Shown: one piece after another, positions 25,460-33,257 of the stretch | Position numbering within the stretch: position 1 is the first letter of the stretch | How the letters are laid out: each line of letters begins with the position of its first letter | Source: DASZVP01 sp035546935 | Lineage (GTDB): Bacteria; Patescibacteriota; Saccharimonadia; Saccharimonadales; UBA4665 | Reading direction: 5' to 3' | DNA: 64,000 nt | Assembly (NCBI GenBank): GCA_035546935.1 | Contig: DASZVP010000002.1 | Coordinates: 62,001-126,000, forward strand | The notes under the pieces: generated by a model | Seen by the model: the letters and a program-made list of their open reading frames with translations, nothing else | Database searches by the model: none | Told to the model about the DNA's origin: nothing | Made by a program: the position numbers and the translations under genes

Positions 25460-26886
25460 GCTTCGAGCGCCTCAACGTTGGCGCAAATTGGTGACTCCCA
25501 GTCGATCTCTGAAAAGCTGTGCAAGAAATCGTTGATGTAATCGCGCAGCCTATCATAGCCAGCTTGGTCGCTGGCTTCAATTTTAATTGTTAAATATGGG
25601 CCGTTTTGCGAATAGCGGACTACAAACATGGCGTCCGGCAGGTCTAGGCGCACCCCGTCGCCGGCGCGTTCATCATTGATGACTTCCGCATCAGGGTAGG
25701 CCTCCTGCAACTTGGGTGCCATGCGGGCAATCACATCACGCTTGTCGTCGTCGGAGCAGGAAACTTTAATTTCGGGGCTAGAAATATACTGAGGTAACTC
25801 GGCAATTAACTCCGACAACTTCTTGCCAGAACGCTCCATGGCTTGAAGCAGGCGCAGTGTGGAGTACAGGCCGTCGTCGTGATTGTAAAAGTCGGCTGAG
25901 AAGAAAAAGTGGCCAGACAGCTCGCCAATAAAAGCGGCACCAACTTCCTGATTTTTCTTTTTTAGGAAAGAGTGGCCGGTGCGCCACATGAATGGTTTAC
26001 CGCCGGCGCGCTCAATAGTTTGCGGCACGGCCTTAGAACACAGCGTGTTATACATGATGGTCGCGCCGGGGTGGTCACGCAGCACATCTTCAGCAAACAA
26101 AGCTACCAGCACGTCGTTCCAAATAATGTGGCCGGCTTCGTCGACGATGCCAATGCGGTCGCCGTCGGCGTCGTAAGTAAAACCAATGTCGGCTTTCTCT
26201 TCGAGAACTTCGTCGCGCAGGCGTTCAACAACTGTAGTTTCGGTGGGGTCGGCAACACCTAATGGGAAAGTTGGATCAACCTTGGTGTTGTATTCAATAA
26301 TTTCGCAGCCAGCTTGCTTTAAAAGCTCAGGTGCAATTTCGCCGGCAGTTGTGCAGCCCGGGTCCACAACAACTTTGTACTTAGTGTGAATCGGCAAGCG
26401 CTTTAGGATGTCAGTGTAGTAGGCTGGCCGGATATCAACTGTTTTTAGTTCGCCCTCTTTGCTACCTTGATCATAATCTTCTTGCTGGACCAGGCGACAG
26501 ATTTCCTGCATGCCGTCAGTGACCAGGGTTTCGGAGTAGCCGTTAGCAAACTTAAAACCGTTAAAAGCTGGCGGGTTGTGAGAAGCGCTGACGTAAACGC
26601 CGGCTGGAATTTCTAAGTGATATTGCGACCAATAAAACATGCCGACAAGCTGCATGCCGATGTCGGTCACATCGATACCGGCCCAGCGCAGACCCTTTAT
26701 AAGCTCTTGGCTATATTCAGGACCGGTTTCGCGGCAGTCGCGGCCGACGACAGCGCTGTGGGTGCTGCGACGTGTTAAGTAGGTGCCGTAGGCTTTGCCG
26801 AGGTGCAGCGCTAACTCAGGGCTTAAATCTTTGCCAACCAGCCCACGCAAGTCATAGCCCATAAAAAGTTTTTCATTTACCTGCAT
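25456..26886 (-). CDS. manB: Phosphomannomutase/phosphoglucomutase
   Basis: Interconverts hexose 6- and 1-phosphates, feeding both GDP-mannose (manC) and dTDP-glucose (rmlA). 476 residues with the four-domain alpha-D-phosphohexomutase layout. The phosphoserine loop is VSASHNPPAFNGFKF; the metal loop is FTYDADGDRIGIVD; the sugar-binding loop is FIGELSGHFFF; the C-terminal phosphate loop is VVRYSQNGPYLTIKIEA (usual pattern RxSxTxP slightly altered). One enzyme of this kind often serves both sugars. Confidence 0.92.
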   Translation of the reverse strand: MQVNEKLFMGYDLRGLVGKDLSPELALHLGKAYGTYLTRRSTHSAVVGRDCRETGPEYSQELIKGLRWAGIDVTDIGMQLVGMFYWSQYHLEIPAGVYVSASHNPPAFNGFKFANGYSETLVTDGMQEICRLVQQEDYDQGSKEGELKTVDIRPAYYTDILKRLPIHTKYKVVVDPGCTTAGEIAPELLKQAGCEIIEYNTKVDPTFPLGVADPTETTVVERLRDEVLEEKADIGFTYDADGDRIGIVDEAGHIIWNDVLVALFAEDVLRDHPGATIMYNTLCSKAVPQTIERAGGKPFMWRTGHSFLKKKNQEVGAAFIGELSGHFFFSADFYNHDDGLYSTLRLLQAMERSGKKLSELIAELPQYISSPEIKVSCSDDDKRDVIARMAPKLQEAYPDAEVINDERAGDGVRLDLPDAMFVVRYSQNGPYLTIKIEASDQAGYDRLRDYINDFLHSFSEIDWESPICANVEALEA

Positions 26887-26887
26887 G

Positions 26888-27997
26888 TTACTCCTTGTTT
26901 AGTTTTTGCTTGATAAATTCCCGCATATTGTCGCGGAAAGCGGAGACCGAAAACTTCGCAGCGTGGTTAGCAATACTCTCGTAGTTCCAGTTTTTTTCCA
27001 GCGCTTTTTCTAAGGCGCTGGTGAGGCTGCGGGCGTTTTGGCGATCAAATAATAGGCCGGTGCGGCCGTCGACAACGTAGTCCATGGCGCCGCCCTTGCC
27101 GTAAGCAATCACTGGCGTACCGGCAGCCATGGCCTCGACTGCCACAATGCCAAAATCATCCAGGTTTGGCATAATAAAGCCCAAGGCGGTCTGGAAATGC
27201 GTAACAATGTCGGTGTCATTAACGTTAGTTAGGAAAGTGATATTGCGCTCGGCCAGCTTTTCCAGTCGTTTGTGGTCGGGCCCATTACCAATGACTACCA
27301 GCGGTACCTTCAATTTATTGCAGGCTTCGACGGCCAGATCGAAACGTTTGTAGGGAGTCTGGCGGCCAGCGACCACAAAGCCGTGGCGCAGTTCGGGCTT
27401 GCCAGTGACTTTGAAACGGTCGACATCCACAGGCGGGTGAACGACGGTGGAATCACGGCGGTAGTATTTTTTAATCATGGCCTGAGTGTGTTCGGAATTA
27501 GCGACAATAAAATCTGGCTGGCGAGCGGCGTGACGGTCCCAGCGGCGCAGCGGGTCAACCAAGATTTTCAGACCCAAACGAGCTAGCCAGTTAAAGCCAC
27601 GCGGAAAGCCGGGACGGGCCAGATATTCATCATGACGAGTCCAGTAATAGTGGGTTGGAGCGTGCATGTAACAGATATGAACTGCATCGGAACGGGTGTG
27701 CACGCCCTTAGCCTCGGCGCCGCTGCTGGACAGCACCAAATCATACTCGCTAAGGTCTAAGCGGCTGAAATAGTAGGCGCGTAATACCGGCAAAAACTTT
27801 TTGAGGCCAGCCGGCAGTCGCTGCAGCCAGCCAGTACGGACATCGGCTTCATCGAACCAATTAATACCTTCGGGGTCGTACTGCGAGGTATAAATTGGCG
27901 CGTCAGGGTAAAGTTTATGCAGCTCGTAAACCACGCGCTCGGCGCCGCCGATGCCGGTCAGCCAATCACAAACAATTGCAACTTTTGGAGCGGCCAT
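26888..27997 (-). CDS. Glycosyltransferase, GT4 family (mannosyltransferase-like)
   Basis: 369 residues from ATG 27997 (MAAPKVAIVCDWLTGIGGAE), which overlaps the stop of the preceding gene (TAATG). GT-B fold: the N-terminal half has SSSGAEAKGVH and CYMHAPTHYYW; the C-terminal half has VVAGRQTPYKRFDLAVEAC and FGIVAVEAMAAGTPVIAYG. It sits between the chain-initiating sugar transferase and manB, so it may add the second sugar, perhaps mannose. That assignment is inference from context. Confidence 0.87.
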   Translation of the reverse strand: MAAPKVAIVCDWLTGIGGAERVVYELHKLYPDAPIYTSQYDPEGINWFDEADVRTGWLQRLPAGLKKFLPVLRAYYFSRLDLSEYDLVLSSSGAEAKGVHTRSDAVHICYMHAPTHYYWTRHDEYLARPGFPRGFNWLARLGLKILVDPLRRWDRHAARQPDFIVANSEHTQAMIKKYYRRDSTVVHPPVDVDRFKVTGKPELRHGFVVAGRQTPYKRFDLAVEACNKLKVPLVVIGNGPDHKRLEKLAERNITFLTNVNDTDIVTHFQTALGFIMPNLDDFGIVAVEAMAAGTPVIAYGKGGAMDYVVDGRTGLLFDRQNARSLTSALEKALEKNWNYESIANHAAKFSVSAFRDNMREFIKQKLNKE

Positions 27998-29436
27998 TAG
28001 CGTGTTCCTTTGCGGGTTAAAACTATCCAGACCGTCTTGGTTAGAATGACCAGGTCTGACCAAAAGCTCCAGTTTTGAACGTAAAACAGATCCAGTTTTC
28101 GCCTTTCGGCAAAACTGATATCGGCACGGCCAGAAATTTGTGCCAAGCCGGTAAGGCCGGATTTAACACTCAAAATCAGATTCTTTTTGTCGTACTGATC
28201 CATTTCTGAACGGATAATCGCTCGCGGGCCGACGAGGCTTAGATCGCCGCGTACCACATTAATCAGTTGCGGCAATTCATCTAGTTTAAAGTTGCGCAAA
28301 AAGTGGCCTAGACGACTAACTCGCGGATCGCGCGGCAGCGAATCAGCGTGAGCACGGTACTCTTCGAGCAGGTCTGGGCGGCCCATTTTCGTGAACGCTT
28401 CTTCGGGCGACAAGCCATTGTATTTCAGGCTGTGAGTCCGGAATTTAAAAATCATAACCGGGGTGTTAAAACGGGTTAGACGTTCTTGCCGGAAGAACAC
28501 TGGGCCGCCATCAGATAATTTTTCAGCAATAGCGATGAGCAGCATGAGTGGTGAGGCAACTATCAGCATTAAGCTGCCGAGAATCAAGTCGGTTAGGCGC
28601 TTAACGACGCGGCCCCAACCAATTAAGGCCGTTTGATGGACAGCAATCACCGGTACAGCTTGAAAAAGATCAACCTGAATGTTGCCGACAAATAGTTCAG
28701 CATTACCCGGAACAAAGCGGTAGGCGATGTGATTTTCTTGAGCGTAGGTCAGAATTTCGTTGTTACGTTCAGCTGCAGCATAAAGTTCGGTCTGAACGAC
28801 AGTGTGCAGTGTCCGCCCGCGCCTGCTTTTAATGGCAGTAGCGAAATCATTAAAAATCGGCACATCAAAATCGGCATGCAATGGATGCTTAACACCGCCG
28901 ATTACACCAATTACCCGGTAGCCGGTAACGGCTGTATTTGAAAGCGACCGAACTAATTCGTGGGTCACGGCTGTGTCGCCGACAATTAAAACATTATTAA
29001 TACCAAGGCCGTAGCTGAAAAGTTCGCGGCGAACTCCTCGTGCTACCGTTCTGAAGAATAGCGTGAACAGGAAGGCTAAGACAAAGCCGTAAAATGTTAC
29101 CAGTCGAGCAGGGAAGATCACTTTGTCTGTCATATACGCATAACTGACCACGAACAAAATACCAATCAACGAGCCGATTAATAAACGCCCAAGTTCGTTA
29201 AAGCGACGTTCGTGAATCCGGGCGTTATAAAGGCCGAGCAGGGCAAAAATCAGCAGCCAAATGGGCAGTAGGCCGATGACAATTAAAATGTAGGTATGGG
29301 CGTGGACCTGGGTGGTTAAGGCACGGTGGCTGACGGTCACGCGCAAGATGTAGGCAACAGTGAAAGCGGCGGTAATTGCCAGGGCATCTCCCACCAGCAA
29401 GCAAAAGTTGTAGATGACGGAAGCGTTATTCTTCAT
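27997..29436 (-). CDS. Polyprenyl-phosphate sugar-1-phosphate transferase (WbaP/WcaJ type)
   Basis: Starts lipid-linked glycan synthesis by moving a sugar-1-phosphate to undecaprenyl phosphate. 479 residues. The N-terminus has four helices (about 10-140), then a Rossmann-like domain (about 145-260), and a catalytic bacterial-sugar-transferase domain (about 275-479). That domain shows the re-entrant helix LILGSLMLIVASPLMLLIAI, FFRQERL, IFKFRTHS, KLDELPQLINVVRGDLSLVG and GLAQISGRADISF. The divergent ligase-like gene starts 32 bases away. Confidence 0.93.
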   Translation of the reverse strand: MKNNASVIYNFCLLVGDALAITAAFTVAYILRVTVSHRALTTQVHAHTYILIVIGLLPIWLLIFALLGLYNARIHERRFNELGRLLIGSLIGILFVVSYAYMTDKVIFPARLVTFYGFVLAFLFTLFFRTVARGVRRELFSYGLGINNVLIVGDTAVTHELVRSLSNTAVTGYRVIGVIGGVKHPLHADFDVPIFNDFATAIKSRRGRTLHTVVQTELYAAAERNNEILTYAQENHIAYRFVPGNAELFVGNIQVDLFQAVPVIAVHQTALIGWGRVVKRLTDLILGSLMLIVASPLMLLIAIAEKLSDGGPVFFRQERLTRFNTPVMIFKFRTHSLKYNGLSPEEAFTKMGRPDLLEEYRAHADSLPRDPRVSRLGHFLRNFKLDELPQLINVVRGDLSLVGPRAIIRSEMDQYDKKNLILSVKSGLTGLAQISGRADISFAERRKLDLFYVQNWSFWSDLVILTKTVWIVLTRKGTR

Positions 29437-29468
29437 AAGACTTTAAGCTATACTAGATTGTAACACTT

Positions 29469-30803
29469 ATGAGAGCTTCGAGTCTGAAGTATGCGATTTT
29501 GACGTGGGTGAGCACCTTCGTGCTGCTGATCTTTTTACTGATGCCTTTCCATGCCTTTTTGACGGTTTGGCTGTCAAGTCACTTCGGTCATTACACGGCC
29601 CTGCGCCTCTGGAAAGAGGTTTTATTGCTGTTGTCGGTGGTTGGCGTGCTCATCTTGCTGGCGCTGGATCATAAAATTCGCAGCCATACTTTATCACGCC
29701 GTCTGACCCAACTGATTTTGGCCTACTGTTTGGTTACTGTGATCTGGGGTTTAGTGTCTTATGTGCACCATGATGTCTCAGCCAAAGCTTTGGGATACGG
29801 ACTGATTGTTAACTTACGTTTTCCCATATTTTTCCTTGTCTGCTGGGCAGTGAGTTTGCGCACCAAGCGCATCCATAATCCCTGGCGGGTAGCGCTGATC
29901 GTGCCGTCCATTATTGTTGTGACTTTTGGCATCCTGCAAGCCAAGGTGTTGCCATACGACTTTTTGAAACATTTTGGTTACACATCACAAACCATTTTTC
30001 CTTACGAAACCATCAACCATAACATTCACTACTTGCGGGCCATGTCAACGCTGCGCGGCGCCAATCCGCTGGGTGCTTACTTACTGCTACCGATCAGTTA
30101 TTTGACGGTTCTCATTGCCCGCGGCCACCGTAAATGGCAAAACGTAGCTTTGCTGGTCGCCAGCTTGCTAACTCTGTACTTCAGCTTTTCGCGCAGCGCC
30201 TGGATAGGTGTCGCCTTTAGTATAGCGTTGATTGTCTGGTTGAACGTGCGCTCGCCAAAATTGCGCCAAAAACTGATTTTAGCGGCCCTAGCACTGGTAG
30301 TTATTTTGGCCGGCGCTGGCTATGGCTTACGCAATCATCCAACGGCGCAGAACTTAATTCAGCACACTCAGAGCCACTCGGCCGCTAAACAAAGTTCCAA
30401 TGCCGGCCATGTCGCCGCACTTAAAAACAATTTGCCCGATTTATGGCAGGAGCCTCTGGGCCGCGGCCCGGGCACAGCCGGTCCGGCCTCTATCTATAAC
30501 GGCTCACATCCATCACGTATCGCTGAAAACTATTTTGTCCAGATTGGGCAGGAAGTTGGCCTCATCGGCCTCGTTCTTTTCCTGTTAATTAACGTCGGAG
30601 TTGGCTATCTGCTGTGGTGCCGGCGCGCCGACCCCTTGGCCATGGCACTCTTTGCCAGCTTAATAGGGCTGAGCTTTATCAACTTGCTATCTCACGCCTG
30701 GACTGACGACACCTTAGCTTATGTCTGGTGGGGGCTGGCCGGTATTGCCATGGTCTCCACTGAGCCGATCGGGCCGAAGAGGCAAGCCCATGAAAAAGCC
30801 TGA
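29469..30803 (+). CDS. O-antigen ligase/polymerase-like membrane protein (WaaL/Wzy family)
   Basis: 444 residues with about 11 helices. The family region is visible: RGANPLGAYLLLPISYL before a membrane block, LYFSFSRSAWIGVAFSIAL, and a large outer loop with GPGTAGPASIYNGSHPSRIAENYF followed by VQIGQEVGLIGLVLFL. The His in the outer loop corresponds to the catalytic position of WaaL-type enzymes. It may attach the exported glycan to an acceptor or polymerise repeats. A TATACT box lies 14 bases before the ATG. Confidence 0.88.
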   Translation: MRASSLKYAILTWVSTFVLLIFLLMPFHAFLTVWLSSHFGHYTALRLWKEVLLLLSVVGVLILLALDHKIRSHTLSRRLTQLILAYCLVTVIWGLVSYVHHDVSAKALGYGLIVNLRFPIFFLVCWAVSLRTKRIHNPWRVALIVPSIIVVTFGILQAKVLPYDFLKHFGYTSQTIFPYETINHNIHYLRAMSTLRGANPLGAYLLLPISYLTVLIARGHRKWQNVALLVASLLTLYFSFSRSAWIGVAFSIALIVWLNVRSPKLRQKLILAALALVVILAGAGYGLRNHPTAQNLIQHTQSHSAAKQSSNAGHVAALKNNLPDLWQEPLGRGPGTAGPASIYNGSHPSRIAENYFVQIGQEVGLIGLVLFLLINVGVGYLLWCRRADPLAMALFASLIGLSFINLLSHAWTDDTLAYVWWGLAGIAMVSTEPIGPKRQAHEKA

Positions 30804-31239
30804 TCGAGCCTGGCTGACGCAGTTTGCGAAATACATGGCCGGCGGCGCGCTGTATTTTTGGGTTGGCTACGCCGTCTTCGCCATCTGTTATTCGGGCCTT
30901 CACTGGGATTGGCTGACGTCCAAAATTCTGGCCGACGCCATTGGCTGGAGCCTGAATTATGCCGTGCAGCGGCTGTGGGCTTTTGCCGATCAAATTCACT
31001 TAAGTGAAATGCAGCACGCCGGCCGCTATCTGTTTATTGAATCTGTCGGGTTCGTGTTGGACTACCTTATTATCTGGGGTCTGAAAGCCCTTGGCATCTC
31101 ACCGTACATCGGTTTCTTCATCAGCTCGGGCTTCTTCACGGTCTGGAGCTGGCTTTGGTACAATTATTGGGTCTTTCCCGAGCGTGCTGCCGGCAAGTCG
31201 CAGAGCCTCAAACCTTCTCAACTCAAGGGTAAAAAATAG
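30790..31239 (+). CDS. GtrA-family membrane protein (second copy)
   Basis: 149 residues from ATG 30790, overlapping the ligase-like gene by 14 bases. Four helices with the family pattern: KYMAGGALYFWVGYAVFAI, GWSLNYAVQRLWAFAD and WSWLWYNYWVFPE. The Lys/Ser-rich tail is cytoplasmic. It probably handles a polyprenyl-linked sugar together with the ligase-like protein. It is distinct in sequence from the GtrA at 18.9 kb, so not a recent duplicate. Confidence 0.85.
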   Translation: MKKPDRAWLTQFAKYMAGGALYFWVGYAVFAICYSGLHWDWLTSKILADAIGWSLNYAVQRLWAFADQIHLSEMQHAGRYLFIESVGFVLDYLIIWGLKALGISPYIGFFISSGFFTVWSWLWYNYWVFPERAAGKSQSLKPSQLKGKK

Positions 31240-31241
31240 GC

Positions 31242-31262
31242 ATACTTTATACATCACTTTTT
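31242..31262 (+). repeat. 21-bp element, copy 1 (exact match to reverse complement of 49796-49816)
   Basis: ATACTTTATACATCACTTTT plus one more T occurs here and, inverted, at 49796-49816. It lies directly after the GtrA stop and about 50-110 bases before the next gene. In the other copy it overlaps a -10 box and a perfect dyad. It is probably a protein-binding or promoter element. Confidence 0.6.
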
Positions 31263-31312
31263 GTCACAATCAAAACGGACAAAATACCAACCAAACACCT
31301 ATCAAGACATAA

Positions 31313-31810
31313 ATGCTTATGCTTGCAATAGGGGCGGGCAAGGGGCATAATGTGCCTGCTCAAGAGATTATTATGCAAATTCCTAAACCAGCAGAATTTG
31401 GTGAATTTTACGCGTCCGGACGTAGGCGTACAGTTCATTTTAAAGAGGCCGTCGAGATGGCCATTACTTTTGCTGATGCCTCCGAACTCTACGTCACCAA
31501 GCATAAGATCAGCGTCCCCAAAACTATTGTGCAGGCGTTAGGTACTGTTTGGCGGGACGAGATGGTCCTGGATCGCCAAAATGGTCACGCTAAATACGCT
31601 AGCGACCCTGAAGTTATTGATGTAATTCACGACACTTTAGCCAACCCTGACCACTGGGTTTACGGCGCGGAGTTTGATGAGATGTGGAACAATACCATGT
31701 TGCTCGGTGTTCAAGCCAGAACAGCAGCCATGGACCCCGCAAAAGTTAAAAGGATCCGCACCGACAAGCTTGAGCCCAACCCGATGGGCCCGCCAACGCC
31801 GGCCCGCTAG
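31313..31810 (+). CDS. Hypothetical protein
   Basis: Not recognised. Up to 165 residues. The start is uncertain among ATG 31313, GTG 31352 (AAGGGG six bases upstream) and ATG 31373 (MQIPKPAEFGEFYASG). Soluble, no signal peptide, mixed charge. The central part (RRRTVHFKEAVEMAITFADA, then VPKTIVQALGTVWRDEM) looks like a small alpha/beta fold, and the C-terminus is Pro/Asn-rich. It lies upstream of the LexA-like gene on the same strand and downstream of the 21-bp element. Codon use resembles that of the neighbours. Confidence 0.6.
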   Translation: MLMLAIGAGKGHNVPAQEIIMQIPKPAEFGEFYASGRRRTVHFKEAVEMAITFADASELYVTKHKISVPKTIVQALGTVWRDEMVLDRQNGHAKYASDPEVIDVIHDTLANPDHWVYGAEFDEMWNNTMLLGVQARTAAMDPAKVKRIRTDKLEPNPMGPPTPAR

Positions 31811-31845
31811 CGCTTAAGCCGCAACCATGGCATAATGGTTACGTT

Positions 31846-32325
31846 ATGAACGAAAAGCAAACAGACGAGGGCAAGATCCGCCCGACCAAGAAGCAACGCG
31901 AGCTGCTGACTTTTATTGAAGCTTTTATCCAAACGCATGGTTATAGCCCCAGCTATCGTGAGATTATGAATGGTTTACAGTACAACTCGGTGGCGACTGT
32001 GGCACTGCACGTCGATAACTTAATCAAGCGCGGCCATCTGCGCAAGCGCGACCATTCGGCGCGCTCGCTGGAACTGACCGAATCAAGTGAACCGGCCAAA
32101 ATTAGCACCAACCAAGTTGCGCCGGGCGAAGAAAAGTGGCTGGTGGAAAAGGTCGAACACGCCTTCCAACAGATTGAAAACGCCGGTGCCGAGCTGGCTG
32201 AAAACAGCCTCGACCATTTATACGTGCTGCTTGGCGCGCTGAAAGTGCTGGGCCTGGACGGTGCTGCGCAGAGTTTTATGCCGCGCCTGACTGCTCTTAA
32301 ACAGCGCCAAACAGCTGCGGACTAG
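31846..32325 (+). CDS. LexA-like winged-helix DNA-binding protein lacking the protease domain
   Basis: 159 residues. The N-terminal about 75 residues match the LexA DNA-binding domain: TKKQRELLTFIEAFIQTHGY, SPSYREIMNGLQYNSVATVA, LHVDNLIKRGHLRKR and ARSLELT. The rest is a helical segment (VEHAFQQIENAGAELAENS, LGALKVLGLDGAAQSF) unrelated to the LexA S24 peptidase: no Ala-Gly cleavage site and no Ser/Lys dyad are seen. So RecA-triggered self-cleavage is not expected. It may be a repressor answering to another signal. A CATAAT box lies nine bases before the ATG. Confidence 0.75.
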   Translation: MNEKQTDEGKIRPTKKQRELLTFIEAFIQTHGYSPSYREIMNGLQYNSVATVALHVDNLIKRGHLRKRDHSARSLELTESSEPAKISTNQVAPGEEKWLVEKVEHAFQQIENAGAELAENSLDHLYVLLGALKVLGLDGAAQSFMPRLTALKQRQTAAD

Positions 32326-32328
32326 CTC

Positions 32329-33015
32329 ATGTACCGACTGGGTGAGCGCGGTAAAGACAGGAAAAAGCGCCGAAAATTCTGGCGCATCTTTTGGCTGCTG
32401 CTGGTTGTGTTGCTTGTCTGGGCAATAATTTGGGTTAAAGACCATCTGAAACCGCAAACCACCATTCATCAGGCAAAAGCAGTGGTCACTGAGACGAAAG
32501 CTCCTGACAGCGCCACCAAGGCATATAACGAAGGCGACTTCAGCATTAAGATTCCGGCTAGCTGGCAACTGCAGCCCGAACAGACGCGGCCGTATCATAT
32601 CTATACCTGGCAGACCACCGAAGGCGGCACCAACCTGCAGCAGATTAGCGTTTACGAAGACCGCATTCCGGAACACTTTGCCGTGAACAAGGTGCTGATC
32701 GTTGAGAGCCAAGGTGATCGCCTGACTGTCAACGAGCCAGTTTCGGACAGCTGCCAAAACTTTACCCGCACCGGTACCGGCGACTACGGCCAAATTGGTT
32801 TTCTGGCTAAATGGCAGGGTGTAACTTTCCTGTGCGATGCCAACAACACCGAACGCGATCTGGTAGGTACCAGTTCCAACGACGCCGTTAACCGGGTGGC
32901 TTTACGCTCCGGCCAAGGCGTGAATCACACCTTTCTATTTGTTTACAATGACAGTACTCTGACGCCCAACTACCAGGCTTTCTATGCGGCGCTAAACAGC
33001 TTTCAAATGAATTAG
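32329..33015 (+). CDS. Membrane-anchored extracytoplasmic protein, unknown
   Basis: 228 residues, starting 3 bases after the LexA-like gene, so probably co-transcribed. A very basic N-terminus (ERGKDRKKRRKFWR) precedes one helix (about 18-37, IFWLLLVVLLVWAIIWV), followed by an extracytoplasmic domain with FSIKIPASWQLQPEQ and two Cys (in SDSCQNFTR and FLCDANN) that could pair. The C-terminal TLTPNYQAFYAALNSFQ fits a PsbP-like or similar small lipoprotein-type domain, but I cannot assign a family. Orientation follows the positive-inside rule. Confidence 0.65.
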   Translation: MYRLGERGKDRKKRRKFWRIFWLLLVVLLVWAIIWVKDHLKPQTTIHQAKAVVTETKAPDSATKAYNEGDFSIKIPASWQLQPEQTRPYHIYTWQTTEGGTNLQQISVYEDRIPEHFAVNKVLIVESQGDRLTVNEPVSDSCQNFTRTGTGDYGQIGFLAKWQGVTFLCDANNTERDLVGTSSNDAVNRVALRSGQGVNHTFLFVYNDSTLTPNYQAFYAALNSFQMN

Positions 33016-33079
33016 GCGGCTAGGGTCGTCGCTGCAGTAATTAATACTATATCTAGCGTGCTGGCGCGGTGCTACACTA

Positions 33080-33200
33080 CAACTACAGGGTGAGATTAAC
33101 AAATAAAAAGACCGGAATCAGGTGCAAATCCTGAGCTGTGCCGCAACTGTAAGTCGCCTCCAGCGATAAGCCAGACACGGTTGTAAAGTCTCTCGAGCAA
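33080..33200 (+). ncRNA. Cobalamin riboswitch aptamer
   Basis: The conserved core of the B12 element is present: GGAATCAGGTGCAAATCC at 33114-33131, then GAGCTGTGCCGCAACTGTAA at 33133-33152, and the downstream box AAGCCAGACACGG at 33168-33180. This order and spacing match the RF00174 family. The upstream arm (AGGGTGAGATTAAC, from 33087) probably forms the outer stem. It lies 5' of an unknown protein gene, with a hairpin next to the start codon serving as the expression platform. No other B12-related gene is seen in the window. Confidence 0.9.
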
Positions 33201-33229
33201 GAGCAAAGTTGCGTTGAACCGACTTCAAG

Positions 33230-33257
33230 CCCTCCGCTCGAGCGAGAGGGTATTTTT
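33230..33257 (+). terminator. Riboswitch expression platform: terminator-like hairpin covering the ribosome site
   Basis: Stem CCCTC-CGC (33230-33237), loop TCGA, and arm GCG-A-GAGGG (33242-33250), followed by TATTTTT right up to the ATG at 33258. The 3' arm is also the only Shine-Dalgarno sequence (AGAGGG, 7 bases before ATG). CTCTCG at 33190-33195, just after the aptamer, can pair with CGAGAG at 33243-33248 and would break the hairpin. Both termination and ribosome-site masking are possible. Confidence 0.7.
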
